The notes beneath the pieces were generated by a model. The model did no database searches. It had not been told where the DNA came from and saw only the letters and a list, made by a program, of their open reading frames with translations. Made by a program: the position numbers and the translations under genes. A DNA stretch of 64,000 nt from a virus. Position 1 is the stretch's first letter. Each line of letters starts with the position of its first letter. Below are positions 30,671-39,222 of the stretch, piece by piece. The stretch lies in IMG/VR virus record IMGVR_UViG_3300044701_000569, positions 124,001-188,000 of that record, one strand, 5' to 3'.

Positions 30671-31273
30671 ATGAGCGAAATTATGCAAGATAACAGCGGA
30701 ATTTTAGTACAGGGACACATAAAAATATATGATCCTCTTTCTAAAGAAATCTACGTTAATAAGCGCAATGCCATCCATTACGAAAATATGAGTATAGCAC
30801 TAGCTGAAAGTTTAAGTAATGCAGGGCAAGGGTTTATTTACGAAATGAGCTTTGGAAATGGTGGTACATCTATAGATCCTACCGGTATTATCACCTATTT
30901 AACTCCTAACTCGGCTGGCACAAATGCCAGCTTATATAATCAAACATATTCAAAAGTAGTTGATGACAGATCAGTGAACAACACCGATCCGGCAAGAAAT
31001 TTTATTGAAACAAGGCATTTGAGCGGTACAAATTATACAGATGTTATTGTAAGTTGTTTGTTAGATTACGGTGAACCAGAAGGTCAAGATGCATTTGACA
31101 CAGCAGCAGACACTAACGGAAGTTTTGTATTTGACGAATTAGGATTAAGAAGTTATTCTCCTTCGGGCACAGGTAGACTTATTACTCACGTTATTTTCCA
31201 CCCCGTACAAAAATCTTTGAATAGATTAATTCAAATTGACTATACTGTACGAGTACAGAGTCTATCGGGCTAA
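30671..31273 (+). CDS. small virion structural protein, unassigned
   Basis: 200 residues, in the interval between the giant baseplate gene and the first fibre. I place the start at ATG 30671 (GGAA seven bases upstream). A GTG at 30659 would add four residues, and an ATG at 30683 would remove four. The sequence is beta-rich with VQGHIKIYDPLSKEIYVNKR near the start, YEMSFGNGGTSIDPTGI in the middle, a DELGLRSYSPSG turn, and a C-terminal HVIFHPVQKSLNRLIQIDYT. Residues 50-80 resemble tail-protein segments that describe how fibres attach. I do not recognise a named T4 counterpart. Context suggests a baseplate component or fibre connector comparable in position to gp8 or gp9. Confidence 0.6.
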   Translation: MSEIMQDNSGILVQGHIKIYDPLSKEIYVNKRNAIHYENMSIALAESLSNAGQGFIYEMSFGNGGTSIDPTGIITYLTPNSAGTNASLYNQTYSKVVDDRSVNNTDPARNFIETRHLSGTNYTDVIVSCLLDYGEPEGQDAFDTAADTNGSFVFDELGLRSYSPSGTGRLITHVIFHPVQKSLNRLIQIDYTVRVQSLSG

Positions 31274-31283
31274 GGAGTAGAGA

Positions 31284-33338
31284 ATGGCATACGAAGTACG
31301 TTATACAGACAGTGTAAACAAGGGTATTATTGTCGTTGAAGACGGCACACTTAATACTGAAACCTCATTGGCGCTGCCTGGTAGAAGTAATACAGGATAT
31401 GGACAGGCAGTAGCTGAAAATTTTCTACACTTACTTGAAAATTTTGCAAATACTAACCCTCCAACAAGACCAGTTGAAGGTCAGCTATGGTACGATAATA
31501 CAGACGGTGTAGACCAGTTAAAGGTTTATGATGGTACTACTTGGGCCGCAGCAGGCGGCCTAAAGAAAGCTCTATCACAACCTGCCGTAGCAAACTCTTT
31601 AGCTGGTGACTTATGGGTTAATACTGATGCACAGCAGCTATATTTGTTTACTGGTAGTCAATGGATCTTAGTAGGTCCTGATTTTAGTGACGGCTTATTA
31701 ACAGGCGCTAAAGCTGAAGTAATTGTAGGCATTGACGATATTAGTTACAATGTTTTAACAATTAAAATTGAAGATAAGCCTGCTGCAATTATAAGCAGCC
31801 AAGCATTTACACCTAAGAGTGCAATACCTGGTTTTAGAGCAGGTATTCAGCCTGGTTTTAATATAGCATCAACACCTATTGTAGGATTACAGGTCTTAAA
31901 ATATTTTGGAATTTCAGAGAAGGCAGAAAATTTAATAGTTGCAGGCGAATCAATACCAGCTAGTAACTTTTTAAGAGTTGATGCAGCCTCCACTACAAAT
32001 TTTCAATTAAAGGTTAAGACTAATGACGGTATACAGATTGGTTCAGGCGGACAAATAAACATTAAAGTAGCAGGCGAAGCTGGTGTTATACAACACAATA
32101 CTCCTGGTGCTAACATTGATTTTATATTAAGAGAAGGTAATACTAACAATACTGTTATGCGTATTGATAGTACACAAAAAGTTGGTATTAATAATACAGC
32201 TCCTGACGAAGACTTAGACGTAGTTGGTAACGTACAAATTAGTTCGAAGCCAACAGATGCAACTACCGGTGTACTAAAGATAGAAAGCACTATAAACTCA
32301 GATGATATCAACGAAGGTTCTTTAATTGTTAAAGGTGGTGCAGGTATTGCATTGAATCTTAATGTGGGCGGAAATGTTGATATTGACGGAGTATTAGTTA
32401 CAGCTAATATTACACCAGACTCAAATAGTGCTAGAAACATTGGTAGCCCAATTAACAAATACGATCAAGTTTATGCAACTACGTTTTTTGGTAATGTACA
32501 GGGTAATGTAAGCGGTACAGTAACAGGTAGAGCAGGCTCAGCAGACAAGTTAGCTTCAGCTACTACGTTTGCAGTTGATGGTGATGTTGAACCTAACAGT
32601 TTTGCTTTTGATGGACAAACAGGTGGATCAACAAAAACTTTTGATATTAGAGTTCGCAACAGTTTTGTAAGTAATAAAGATGTTATTTACGATGTAGATA
32701 ATGCTGATGAAATATTAGTAAACAAAGTAATTGGTGAATCTGGACTTTACAGAGTTACTAAACGTAACTTTTTAAAAAGTATACCACTAATTCCTCCTGG
32801 TGTTTTTATGCCTTACGGGGGAATCACCCCACCGGCGGGGTGGCTACTATGTGACGGTTCAGAAGTCCGTAAGTCTGATTTTACTATTCTATGGGAAGCC
32901 ATTGGATTTAACTTTAGAGATGCTTCTTTAATCAGTGACGGCGGTGTTAATTATTTTGCCCTGCCAGATCTAAGAGGAAGATTCCCACTAGGTGCTGACA
33001 ATATGGGCGGTCCTAGTGCTAATAGAGTTACTAGCTCAGCTGCTGATGCAATAGGTAATAGTTCAGGAGAAGAAAGTAAAACTATTGGAATAGAAAATTT
33101 ACCAGAACACGAGCATGACTTAGAAGGTCCAAGTGGTACACAGTATTATGGCATACGAGTGGGAGCAGGCGCTCCGTTAGACGATGCAGCTATAACACTG
33201 CCAATAGAGCCCGGCGCAGGCGGTACCCAAGGATTTGCATCAAGCGGCGGCGTACTTACAGCCTCAACATTAGGAACTCCACTAGATGTAATGAACCCAT
33301 ATCTAGTTGTAAACTATATAATATATACTGGACAATAA
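31284..33338 (+). CDS. tail fibre protein with tail-collar domain
   Basis: 684 residues, first of three fibre paralogs. Residues 1-90 are the shared docking module: VEDGTLNTETSLALPGR, GYGQAVAENFLHLLENFA, GQLWYDN, LKVYDGTTWAAAGG. The shaft includes the turn-rich ARNIGSPINKYDQVYATTFF and VSGTVTGRAGSADKLASATT, common in marine phage fibres. From residue 505 there is a phage tail-collar domain: MPYGGITPPAGWLLCDG, FALPDLRGRFPLGADNMGG, then LPEHEHDLEG and a closing NPYLVVNYIIYTG. Collar domains trimerise short tail fibres such as T4 gp12. The stop codon is one base before the next fibre's start, and the ribosome-binding site GGAG is nine bases before this start. Confidence 0.85.
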   Translation: MAYEVRYTDSVNKGIIVVEDGTLNTETSLALPGRSNTGYGQAVAENFLHLLENFANTNPPTRPVEGQLWYDNTDGVDQLKVYDGTTWAAAGGLKKALSQPAVANSLAGDLWVNTDAQQLYLFTGSQWILVGPDFSDGLLTGAKAEVIVGIDDISYNVLTIKIEDKPAAIISSQAFTPKSAIPGFRAGIQPGFNIASTPIVGLQVLKYFGISEKAENLIVAGESIPASNFLRVDAASTTNFQLKVKTNDGIQIGSGGQINIKVAGEAGVIQHNTPGANIDFILREGNTNNTVMRIDSTQKVGINNTAPDEDLDVVGNVQISSKPTDATTGVLKIESTINSDDINEGSLIVKGGAGIALNLNVGGNVDIDGVLVTANITPDSNSARNIGSPINKYDQVYATTFFGNVQGNVSGTVTGRAGSADKLASATTFAVDGDVEPNSFAFDGQTGGSTKTFDIRVRNSFVSNKDVIYDVDNADEILVNKVIGESGLYRVTKRNFLKSIPLIPPGVFMPYGGITPPAGWLLCDGSEVRKSDFTILWEAIGFNFRDASLISDGGVNYFALPDLRGRFPLGADNMGGPSANRVTSSAADAIGNSSGEESKTIGIENLPEHEHDLEGPSGTQYYGIRVGAGAPLDDAAITLPIEPGAGGTQGFASSGGVLTASTLGTPLDVMNPYLVVNYIIYTGQ
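32825..32842 (+). repeat. GC-rich intragenic inverted repeat in the collar codons
   Basis: CACCCC-ACCGGC-GGGGTG forms a six-base-pair GC-only-plus-one stem within the TPPAGW codons of the collar domain. GGGGG at 32817-32821 can pair instead with the CCCC arm, giving two mutually exclusive hairpins. It stands out in AT-rich DNA. No T-run follows, so it is not a classic terminator. Confidence 0.5.
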
Positions 33339-33339
33339 G

Positions 33340-35232
33340 ATGAGTTATCAATTAAACAAAACAGACGGAACGATTTTAACTGATTTAATTGACGGTCAAA
33401 TTGATACCGAAAGTACTAATCTTACTCTGGTAGGTAAAAACTACACCGGTTATGGCGAAGCGTTTAATGAAAACTTCATTAAACTTCTAGAAAATTTTGC
33501 TAACACCGCTGCTCCTAGTAATCCGTTAGAAGGACAGTTATGGTGGAACAGCAGTGAGCAACGTTTAAAAGTTTATGATGGTACAGTATGGAAAGCATCA
33601 GGTGGCCCTTACGTACAAGAAACAAGACCTCAGATGGTTGCAGGCGATCTGTGGATTGACAATTTAAACAATCAAGTATATGCCTATGATGGTACAGATA
33701 CTATCCTTATTGGGCCACTGTATACACAGTCACAAGGTATAAGCGGATTTCAAATTGCAAACATACTTGATACTCAGAGCAGATCAAGAACAGTAGCAAA
33801 GTTTTTTATTGGCGGTACGTTAGTAGGAATTTTTAGTAACATAGAATTTACGCCAACGTATTCTCAAAGGATTACTAGCCTTGTAACTGAAGACAATCCT
33901 AGCGGTATAATATACGAAGGATTTAACATCATAAATTCTAGCACATTTAAGTTTTATGGTACTGCTCAAAGTTCTAATGCTCTTGTAACAGCTTCAGGAG
34001 CAATTAGAACTGCTGATCAATTTTTACCATCAGACAGTGACGGAATTACTGTAGGTACATTAACTATACAAAACTCTGGTGGTTTAACTATTGGACTTTC
34101 ACAAAATAACGTACAAAAAGTTGTTGGTCCTAGATTTTATATTGAAAATCAGTTGAGAGATCATGATATAAGTCTGCGTGTTAGAAGTACTGCATTTGAA
34201 TCTATTATTGTTGATGCAATTTATGTTGATGCATCAACTGCAAAAGTAGGTATCTTTACTACTAACAGATTGCCTGAGTATACACTAGATGTTGAGGGTG
34301 ATTTAAGAGTAACAGGGAATCTAATAGTTCAAGGTGATACAACAACAGTTGAAGTATCTACGCTAAAAGTTGAAGATAAGAACATTGAACTAGCTGCACT
34401 TAATGACAGCAGCCTAGGTGATGATACTGTTATTGATGGCGCAGGAATTATTGTTAGATCCTCGGACGGCAATAAAACTATTACTTGGGAACTATTAACA
34501 GATTCTTGGACATTTAATAAAAATATTGATCTTTCAGATAATACGTTAAGTTTAAGTATTGGCGGCAGTACTAAATTGACTACAAACAGCTTATCAAATA
34601 TTTTATATGCTGATGATCTTGTAAGAATTGGTACACTACAGTTTTTAGATGTTGATAACATAAACATTAATAGTAATACTATAACTAGTAGTTTAGATCT
34701 AGTAATTACTGCTGCTTCAGGAATTAATATTACAGCCGGTGGTGACATTGCAGTACAAGATAGTCAAAAAATTACCGGACTAGCAGACCCTACAGCAGCA
34801 CAAGATGCTGCAACTAAAGCATATGTTGATCTTGCTACAGTAACAGCACCTGTTGTTTTTAGCTTAGATATTACTGGTTTAGGATCTGGACTTACATTAC
34901 AAACTAACGTTGCAGCTTACTTAAATGATTTGTTTCCTTCCACAGTAGATAACAACGGAAAGATTGCTAGAATACATACAACTTCTTATACTGGGTCTAC
35001 TGTAAGCGGTATTGTTGTTAGTATTACAGAGACTCCTGATACATCAGGAGTATTATCACTGTCTAGAGTAGCTGTAGATTCAAATGGAACACAAAATGAG
35101 TCAGTTATACAGGATATAGTGTCCTCAAATACAGCGTCAGGCATAGCAGTTTTAACACCAGTTAGAAGTTTAATGGTTTTCCAAAGCACAGGTTTAGGAT
35201 GGAGTCATGTGTCAACGACTGCTTATCCGTAA
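33340..35232 (+). CDS. tail fibre protein, second paralog
   Basis: 630 residues. It opens with the same docking module as its neighbours (GYGEAFNENFIKLLENFANT, GQLWWNS, LKVYDGTVWKASGG) and then follows the first fibre for about 200 residues. A segment near 320-400 reads VTGNLIVQGDTTTVEVSTLK and VEDKNIELA, then DGAGIIVRSSDGNKTITWEL, a shaft module common in marine T4-like fibres. ITGLADPTAAQDAATKAYVD (about 477-496) is the hinge motif that usually precedes a receptor-binding tip. The tip (about 500-630) is Thr/Ser/Val-rich, with no collar or chaperone domain and no named family. It is probably a proximal or alternative fibre subunit. Confidence 0.82.
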   Translation: MSYQLNKTDGTILTDLIDGQIDTESTNLTLVGKNYTGYGEAFNENFIKLLENFANTAAPSNPLEGQLWWNSSEQRLKVYDGTVWKASGGPYVQETRPQMVAGDLWIDNLNNQVYAYDGTDTILIGPLYTQSQGISGFQIANILDTQSRSRTVAKFFIGGTLVGIFSNIEFTPTYSQRITSLVTEDNPSGIIYEGFNIINSSTFKFYGTAQSSNALVTASGAIRTADQFLPSDSDGITVGTLTIQNSGGLTIGLSQNNVQKVVGPRFYIENQLRDHDISLRVRSTAFESIIVDAIYVDASTAKVGIFTTNRLPEYTLDVEGDLRVTGNLIVQGDTTTVEVSTLKVEDKNIELAALNDSSLGDDTVIDGAGIIVRSSDGNKTITWELLTDSWTFNKNIDLSDNTLSLSIGGSTKLTTNSLSNILYADDLVRIGTLQFLDVDNININSNTITSSLDLVITAASGINITAGGDIAVQDSQKITGLADPTAAQDAATKAYVDLATVTAPVVFSLDITGLGSGLTLQTNVAAYLNDLFPSTVDNNGKIARIHTTSYTGSTVSGIVVSITETPDTSGVLSLSRVAVDSNGTQNESVIQDIVSSNTASGIAVLTPVRSLMVFQSTGLGWSHVSTTAYP

Positions 35233-35237
35233 TTTAC

Positions 35238-35245
35238 GATAAATA
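35238..35245 (+). promoter_or_regulatory. late promoter before the third fibre gene
   Basis: GATAAATA, seven of eight matches to the late box, lies in the 42-base gap after the second fibre and ends 29 bases before the next ATG. An AGGGG ribosome-binding site (35261-35265) follows nine bases before the start. Confidence 0.65.
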
Positions 35246-35274
35246 ATATAAAGCACTATTAGGGGTTATTACAG

Positions 35275-36768
35275 ATGGCTTATCAAATTGATAGATATAA
35301 TAATACAACACTTACAGTTGTAGAGGACGGAACCGTAGATCAGACCACTGATCTTAAGTTCATCGGTAAAAACTATGCTGGATACGGTGAAATTCAAAAC
35401 GAAAACTTCCTGTTTTTGCTTGAAAACTTCGCTGGCGCTAATGCTCCACCGAGGGCCATTGGCGGACAGTTATGGTTTGATTCAACAGGCGGCGGAAAGC
35501 TAAAGTTTTATGATGGCGGCCAATGGAGAGCTACAGGTGGCTCAGCAGTTTCCCCTACAGAACCTACAGGACTTACAGACGGTGATTTTTGGTGGGACAG
35601 TGCTAACGACCAGTTATATGTTTATAACGGAACTGACTATGTATTAATTGGACCACAAAACGCTGGCGAAGGCGTTACACAGATGGTCAGTTTAGAACTA
35701 CTTGACACAACAAACGCTACAAAGAGTGTAATTGCTGCAACAATACAAGACGAAATTGTTGCGATTATGAGTTCTAGTGAATTTACCCTAAATGCTGCTA
35801 ACCCTATAGTGGGCTTTGATAGAATTAAGAAGGGTATTACACTAACCTGGACAAAATTAGCTGACAACGGCAAAACAAATAGTGCAGCCGCAGCAGGAAA
35901 AGATTTTAATTTTTGGGGCACCGCATCAGATGCTGATAGACTTGGTGGATTTGCAGCAAGCGAGTATGTAAGATCAGCACCTGGGCAAATAACAGAGTTT
36001 ACAAGTATTGTTAAGTTTCCTGATGATGGTATTCAAGTTGGTAACGATTCGGATTTCAAGCTGTTTGTTGATGAAGGAGCAAAGGCTGTTATAGAAAATG
36101 CTGAAGGTTTAAGCAGCGAAATTACATTTAGAACTACTAATCCTGTTGGCACAACTGTACACTCTTTATCAATAAACAATGTTGGTCTTGTTCCTGCTGT
36201 CGATAATGTTTTTGACGTAGGTACATCAGGTGCTAAGTTTAATACAATTCATGCTTCTGTGTTTAATGGAGAAGCAACTAAAGCAGCAACATTAAGAGTA
36301 GGAACCAACAATTGGTTCTCAGCTAACATAAGTGCTACACCTAATACTATTGCAGCTAGAACAAGTGACGGAAATATTGCAGCTAACCTATTCCAAGGAA
36401 CTGCTACACAAGCACGTTATGCTGACTTAGCAGAAAAATATACAACTGACCAAGAATATCCAGTAGGTACTGTGATGTGCGTAGGAGGAGACGCTGAGAC
36501 AAAGGCAACTAGATTAGGCGATATGGCTATTGGAGTTATATCAGAAAAGCCTGCACTGCTTATGAACTCAGAAGCCGAAGGGCAAGCTATTGCACTTAAA
36601 GGACGAGTACCAGTAAGAATAGTTGGACCAGTTTCAAAAGGAATGCTTGTTTACGTTTATAAAGATGGTACAGCATCAACTATTGGTTCAAGTAGTTTAG
36701 TTGGAGTAGCTCTTGAGACAAACAATGCTGAAGGCGAAAAATTAGTAGAATGCGTACTAAAAGTTTAA
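35275..36768 (+). CDS. tail fibre protein, third paralog, with C-terminal self-assembly-type domain
   Basis: 497 residues. The N-terminal module matches the other two fibres (VEDGTVDQTTDLKFIGK, GYGEIQNENFLFLLENFA, GQLWFDS, LKFYDGGQWRATGG). The middle contains GTASDADRLGGFAASEYVR and DNVFDVGTSGAKFNTIHASV. From about residue 378 the sequence ARYADLAEKYTTDQEYPVGT starts a domain with MAIGVISEKPALLMN and GRVPVRIVGPVSKGMLVYVY. It resembles the C-terminal region of phage fibres related to peptidase-G2/endosialidase-chaperone tips, which help trimers fold and may be cleaved off. No catalytic residue can be assigned by eye. It has its own late promoter, so its dose may differ from the other two. Confidence 0.8.
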   Translation: MAYQIDRYNNTTLTVVEDGTVDQTTDLKFIGKNYAGYGEIQNENFLFLLENFAGANAPPRAIGGQLWFDSTGGGKLKFYDGGQWRATGGSAVSPTEPTGLTDGDFWWDSANDQLYVYNGTDYVLIGPQNAGEGVTQMVSLELLDTTNATKSVIAATIQDEIVAIMSSSEFTLNAANPIVGFDRIKKGITLTWTKLADNGKTNSAAAAGKDFNFWGTASDADRLGGFAASEYVRSAPGQITEFTSIVKFPDDGIQVGNDSDFKLFVDEGAKAVIENAEGLSSEITFRTTNPVGTTVHSLSINNVGLVPAVDNVFDVGTSGAKFNTIHASVFNGEATKAATLRVGTNNWFSANISATPNTIAARTSDGNIAANLFQGTATQARYADLAEKYTTDQEYPVGTVMCVGGDAETKATRLGDMAIGVISEKPALLMNSEAEGQAIALKGRVPVRIVGPVSKGMLVYVYKDGTASTIGSSSLVGVALETNNAEGEKLVECVLKV

Positions 36769-36777
36769 GGAATCAGC

Positions 36778-37719
36778 ATGGCAGACATAAGTGCAGCAAG
36801 GCTTAATAACTTACAGTCTAGACTGGAGCTGATACTCGGCAACGGTTCTGGACCAAGCGGTTACGGTCAACCTTTAATAAGTAGTCAAGTATCTAATATA
36901 GACGGAAGTCTTATCTCTGCTGCCGATATCAATGCAATCTATGCTGATATGGTTAAAGCACGAGTGCATCAAGTAGGTGTTGAACCAACAGAAATAGCAG
37001 AATTAATATCTAATCTTAATATAATTGCAGAAGATACTAGTTTTTTCATAGGTGATGACGGTATTACAGTAGTAGATCCTGATGGATCTAAAAAGGGTAT
37101 TATTGATTATGAAACCTTAATGTCTACTATAGAAACAGACAAATTTTCTGCGCATACATCACAAGTAACTTTAGAACCTGGTATAACCGGTCAGCGAACT
37201 GCTGACTGGAATGGTTTAATCTATCAAGAAATTACTGTAAATTTCAACAATGCCGATCATCGTAGACACTTTTTTAATACAGGCGGCAACATTAGATTTA
37301 CTGGAAATAACAGCGGCGCTACTCTACCTAAAGGGTTAGATTGGAATTTATTGTTAACTGAAGTAGGATCAGTTAACTTTACCTACGCAACAACTTCATC
37401 AACCGGTGCTGGAAGCGGTTCAGCAATTGGTAACTATCAATTAACATCAACATATCAAACTGTGTTCTCTAGAATCGGCGGCGGAACCTACACTGGAATT
37501 TATAGCGGTGTCTATGCTGGTAATCTTTACACTATAAAAGCAAGATCACTGTCTTCCAGCAGCATACAATTTAGAATTGAATTTAACGATGTTGTTACTG
37601 ATCCTATTATAGACAACAATGTTGATGGTCGTTTGATTAGCACAGTACAGCACGTAAGAGCAAATTCTTCAGCAGTTTCGGTAGTAGCACCTACTTACAC
37701 GATCGATACTACTCTATAA
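36778..37719 (+). CDS. structural protein of unknown role, paralog of the next gene
   Basis: 313 residues. It shares with the next gene an N-terminal helical part (LQSRLELILGNGSG, MVKARVHQVG against LVRARVHQIG, LMSTIETDKFS against LMTSIETDKLS) and a C-terminal beta part (WNGLIYQEITVNFNNADHRR, HFFNTGGNIRFTGNNSGAT, GSGSAIGNYQLTSTYQ). The HFFN(T/A)GG(N/K)IR motif is the best marker of the family. There is no signal peptide. It is placed among fibre genes under late control, so it is almost certainly a virion protein, perhaps a fibre adaptor. I do not recognise a T4 counterpart. It starts nine bases after the third fibre. Confidence 0.65.
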   Translation: MADISAARLNNLQSRLELILGNGSGPSGYGQPLISSQVSNIDGSLISAADINAIYADMVKARVHQVGVEPTEIAELISNLNIIAEDTSFFIGDDGITVVDPDGSKKGIIDYETLMSTIETDKFSAHTSQVTLEPGITGQRTADWNGLIYQEITVNFNNADHRRHFFNTGGNIRFTGNNSGATLPKGLDWNLLLTEVGSVNFTYATTSSTGAGSGSAIGNYQLTSTYQTVFSRIGGGTYTGIYSGVYAGNLYTIKARSLSSSSIQFRIEFNDVVTDPIIDNNVDGRLISTVQHVRANSSAVSVVAPTYTIDTTL

Positions 37720-37734
37720 TAAATCCTCATTCTT

Positions 37735-37754
37735 TAGAGTATATAAATACTCTA
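37735..37754 (+). repeat. perfect inverted repeat enclosing the late promoter
   Basis: TAGAGTAT-ATAA-ATACTCTA is an eight-base-pair perfect stem with a four-base loop, in the 51-base gap between the two paralogous structural genes. The late box TATAAATA (37742-37749) lies across its centre. It could act as an RNA hairpin at the 3' end of the upstream transcript, as a DNA cruciform or as a binding site. Confidence 0.7.
37742..37749 (+). promoter_or_regulatory. exact T4 consensus late promoter
   Basis: TATAAATA matches the T4 late promoter box in all eight bases and ends 21 bases before the ATG at 37771. An AGGGG ribosome-binding site at 37757-37761 follows. It is the best late box in the window and anchors the interpretation of the others. 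Confidence 0.8.
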
Positions 37755-37770
37755 CTAGGGGTTTTATAAT

Positions 37771-38763
37771 ATGCCAACGACAACGTTAGTAACAGCTACG
37801 AGATATAATCTGCTCAAGAATAGGATTCACACTATTCTTGGAACTTCACTAGTATCTACGCCAACATCTGGATACGGACAGAGTACATACAGTAGCGGTG
37901 TTACCGGAAACTATAATACAAACACTACAGCTACAGATCTAATAGATGATCAGGATTATAGAGAAATTTATATTGATCTAGTTAGAGCTCGAGTACATCA
38001 AATAGGATCAGCAGCTTTTACACAGCAGCCTACTCCCCTAGGTGACTTTTCTGCTAATGGAGCAGCCACTGACAAGGTAGCAGAAGCTTATATTGCCGGC
38101 TTAGAAAGTCTTATGACTTCAATAGAGACTGATAAATTATCTATATTTGAATCAACTCAGGCAACATTAGAAAATTTAAGAAATTCTCTTGGTACAACTA
38201 TACAAGGTTCTAGGTTTGAATCTATAAGCGGAACTTGGAACTCTACCCTATCGTTTATTTTTACAGTTAGTTTTACGTCAGCAGAAGAACGTCGACATTT
38301 TTTCAATGCAGGCGGCAAGATTAGAATTACTGCAAGTAAAACTGGCGCAGATGTTAATCCAAAAACAGCTAGCTGGAGAACCTTATTATCTGGTTTAGGA
38401 CAGATTATTTTTAATCACAACAGTACTACTAATAGTGCTAGCTTTGGAACAGGCTCTGCAATCGGAAATTACGGATTAACTAGCTCTTATCAGTTAATAT
38501 ATAGGGGTTATTCTAGTGCATATTTTTCAAATGCTGTGGAAGTGTATGCTTTACAACTTAATTCTTCACAAATACAGTTTAGAGTCTATCTAGCAGATCA
38601 ACGTAGCGAAAATATTGACGAACAGGTGTTTGGCGATTTCTTTGTTAGCCCAACTATCCTACGTCCGGAAGGAACAGTTAGTATAAACGGAACTGTTTAT
38701 CCTACTGTGCAGATAACCACAGCACCTGTAGGTGCTGTCATTACCAATCTAACAGCAATCTAA
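37771..38763 (+). CDS. structural protein of unknown role, paralog of the previous gene
   Basis: 330 residues, clearly homologous to the preceding 313-residue protein across its whole length (YNLLKNRIHTILGTS, LVRARVHQIGSAAF, LMTSIETDKLS, RRHFFNAGGKIRITASKTGA, GTGSAIGNYGLTSSYQ). The C-terminal 60 residues differ, ending VNGT-like SINGTVYPTVQITTAPVGA. It is the last gene of the recognisable virion region; the accessory block begins about 100 bases later. The exact late box directly upstream indicates late expression and a virion role. No enzymatic motif is visible. Confidence 0.65.
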   Translation: MPTTTLVTATRYNLLKNRIHTILGTSLVSTPTSGYGQSTYSSGVTGNYNTNTTATDLIDDQDYREIYIDLVRARVHQIGSAAFTQQPTPLGDFSANGAATDKVAEAYIAGLESLMTSIETDKLSIFESTQATLENLRNSLGTTIQGSRFESISGTWNSTLSFIFTVSFTSAEERRHFFNAGGKIRITASKTGADVNPKTASWRTLLSGLGQIIFNHNSTTNSASFGTGSAIGNYGLTSSYQLIYRGYSSAYFSNAVEVYALQLNSSQIQFRVYLADQRSENIDEQVFGDFFVSPTILRPEGTVSINGTVYPTVQITTAPVGAVITNLTAI

Positions 38764-38868
38764 TATTGCATTTTTAAAAAAATGTGTTATACTATTAGAT
38801 AACATATTCAGTTTCTTACGACTTCAATCCATAAACTGACTATATAATTAAAACCCTTGGAGACTCTT
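38764..38868 (+). promoter_or_regulatory. leader of the accessory block: hairpin and weak promoter-like boxes
   Basis: This gap separates the virion genes from the 25-kb accessory block. Bases 38782-38807 can fold into a nine-base-pair AT-rich hairpin (core TGTTAT/ATAACA with an eight-base loop and one G-U pair). It might weakly terminate late transcription, although no long T-run follows. TATACT (38788-38793) and TATAAT (38843-38848) resemble sigma70 -10 boxes. TTGCAT (38766-38771) is a poor -35 sixteen bases before the first; the second has no convincing -35. No good late box is present. I read it as a possible separate, non-late control point, with low certainty. Confidence 0.35.
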
Positions 38869-39222
38869 ATGGACGAAAGATTAGAAAAAGCTCTTAAGTT
38901 TAGCAATTACATGGTTACGCTAAACAATCAAAAACGAGTCATTAAAGAAAAGTATTTTGAAGACCTCATGTACTTTAACAGTGGTTGCCAATTTACTGTT
39001 ACGAAAGAATTAATTACGTTTGTTGGTCTGTTAATAGAACGAGGTAATGACTCTGATGTTGTACTAACTGACGATAACGACATACCTGCTAAGATATCAG
39101 ATCTAGGTTCTTTTTATGATGACATCCTTAATATTTACTTTACAGCATCAAATACGTATTACACAAAATACGAAGAACTTAAGAAAAACAGAAAAATAGA
39201 AACTCTAGTAAACCATGAATAA
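38869..39222 (+). CDS. small conserved-looking protein, unknown function
   Basis: 117 residues, mostly helical and acidic, no cysteine pairs or membrane segment. I use ATG 38869, because GGAGA (38859-38863) lies five bases upstream; a TTG at 38857 would extend it by four residues but lacks a site. The sequence runs LEKALKFSNYMVTLNNQKRV, KYFEDLMYFNSGCQFTV, then a short Asp-rich loop (VVLTDDNDIPAKISD) and a helical tail with YTKYEELKKN. It looks like a small adaptor or chaperone. It overlaps the next gene by eight bases (ATGAATAA), so it opens the coupled accessory block. No function is proposed. Confidence 0.6.
   Translation: MDERLEKALKFSNYMVTLNNQKRVIKEKYFEDLMYFNSGCQFTVTKELITFVGLLIERGNDSDVVLTDDNDIPAKISDLGSFYDDILNIYFTASNTYYTKYEELKKNRKIETLVNHE

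Noticed and set aside
32003-32458. 151-residue minus-strand frame in the first fibre gene, and a 139-residue one at 34329-34748
   Set aside because: Both are low-complexity shadows of repetitive fibre codons.
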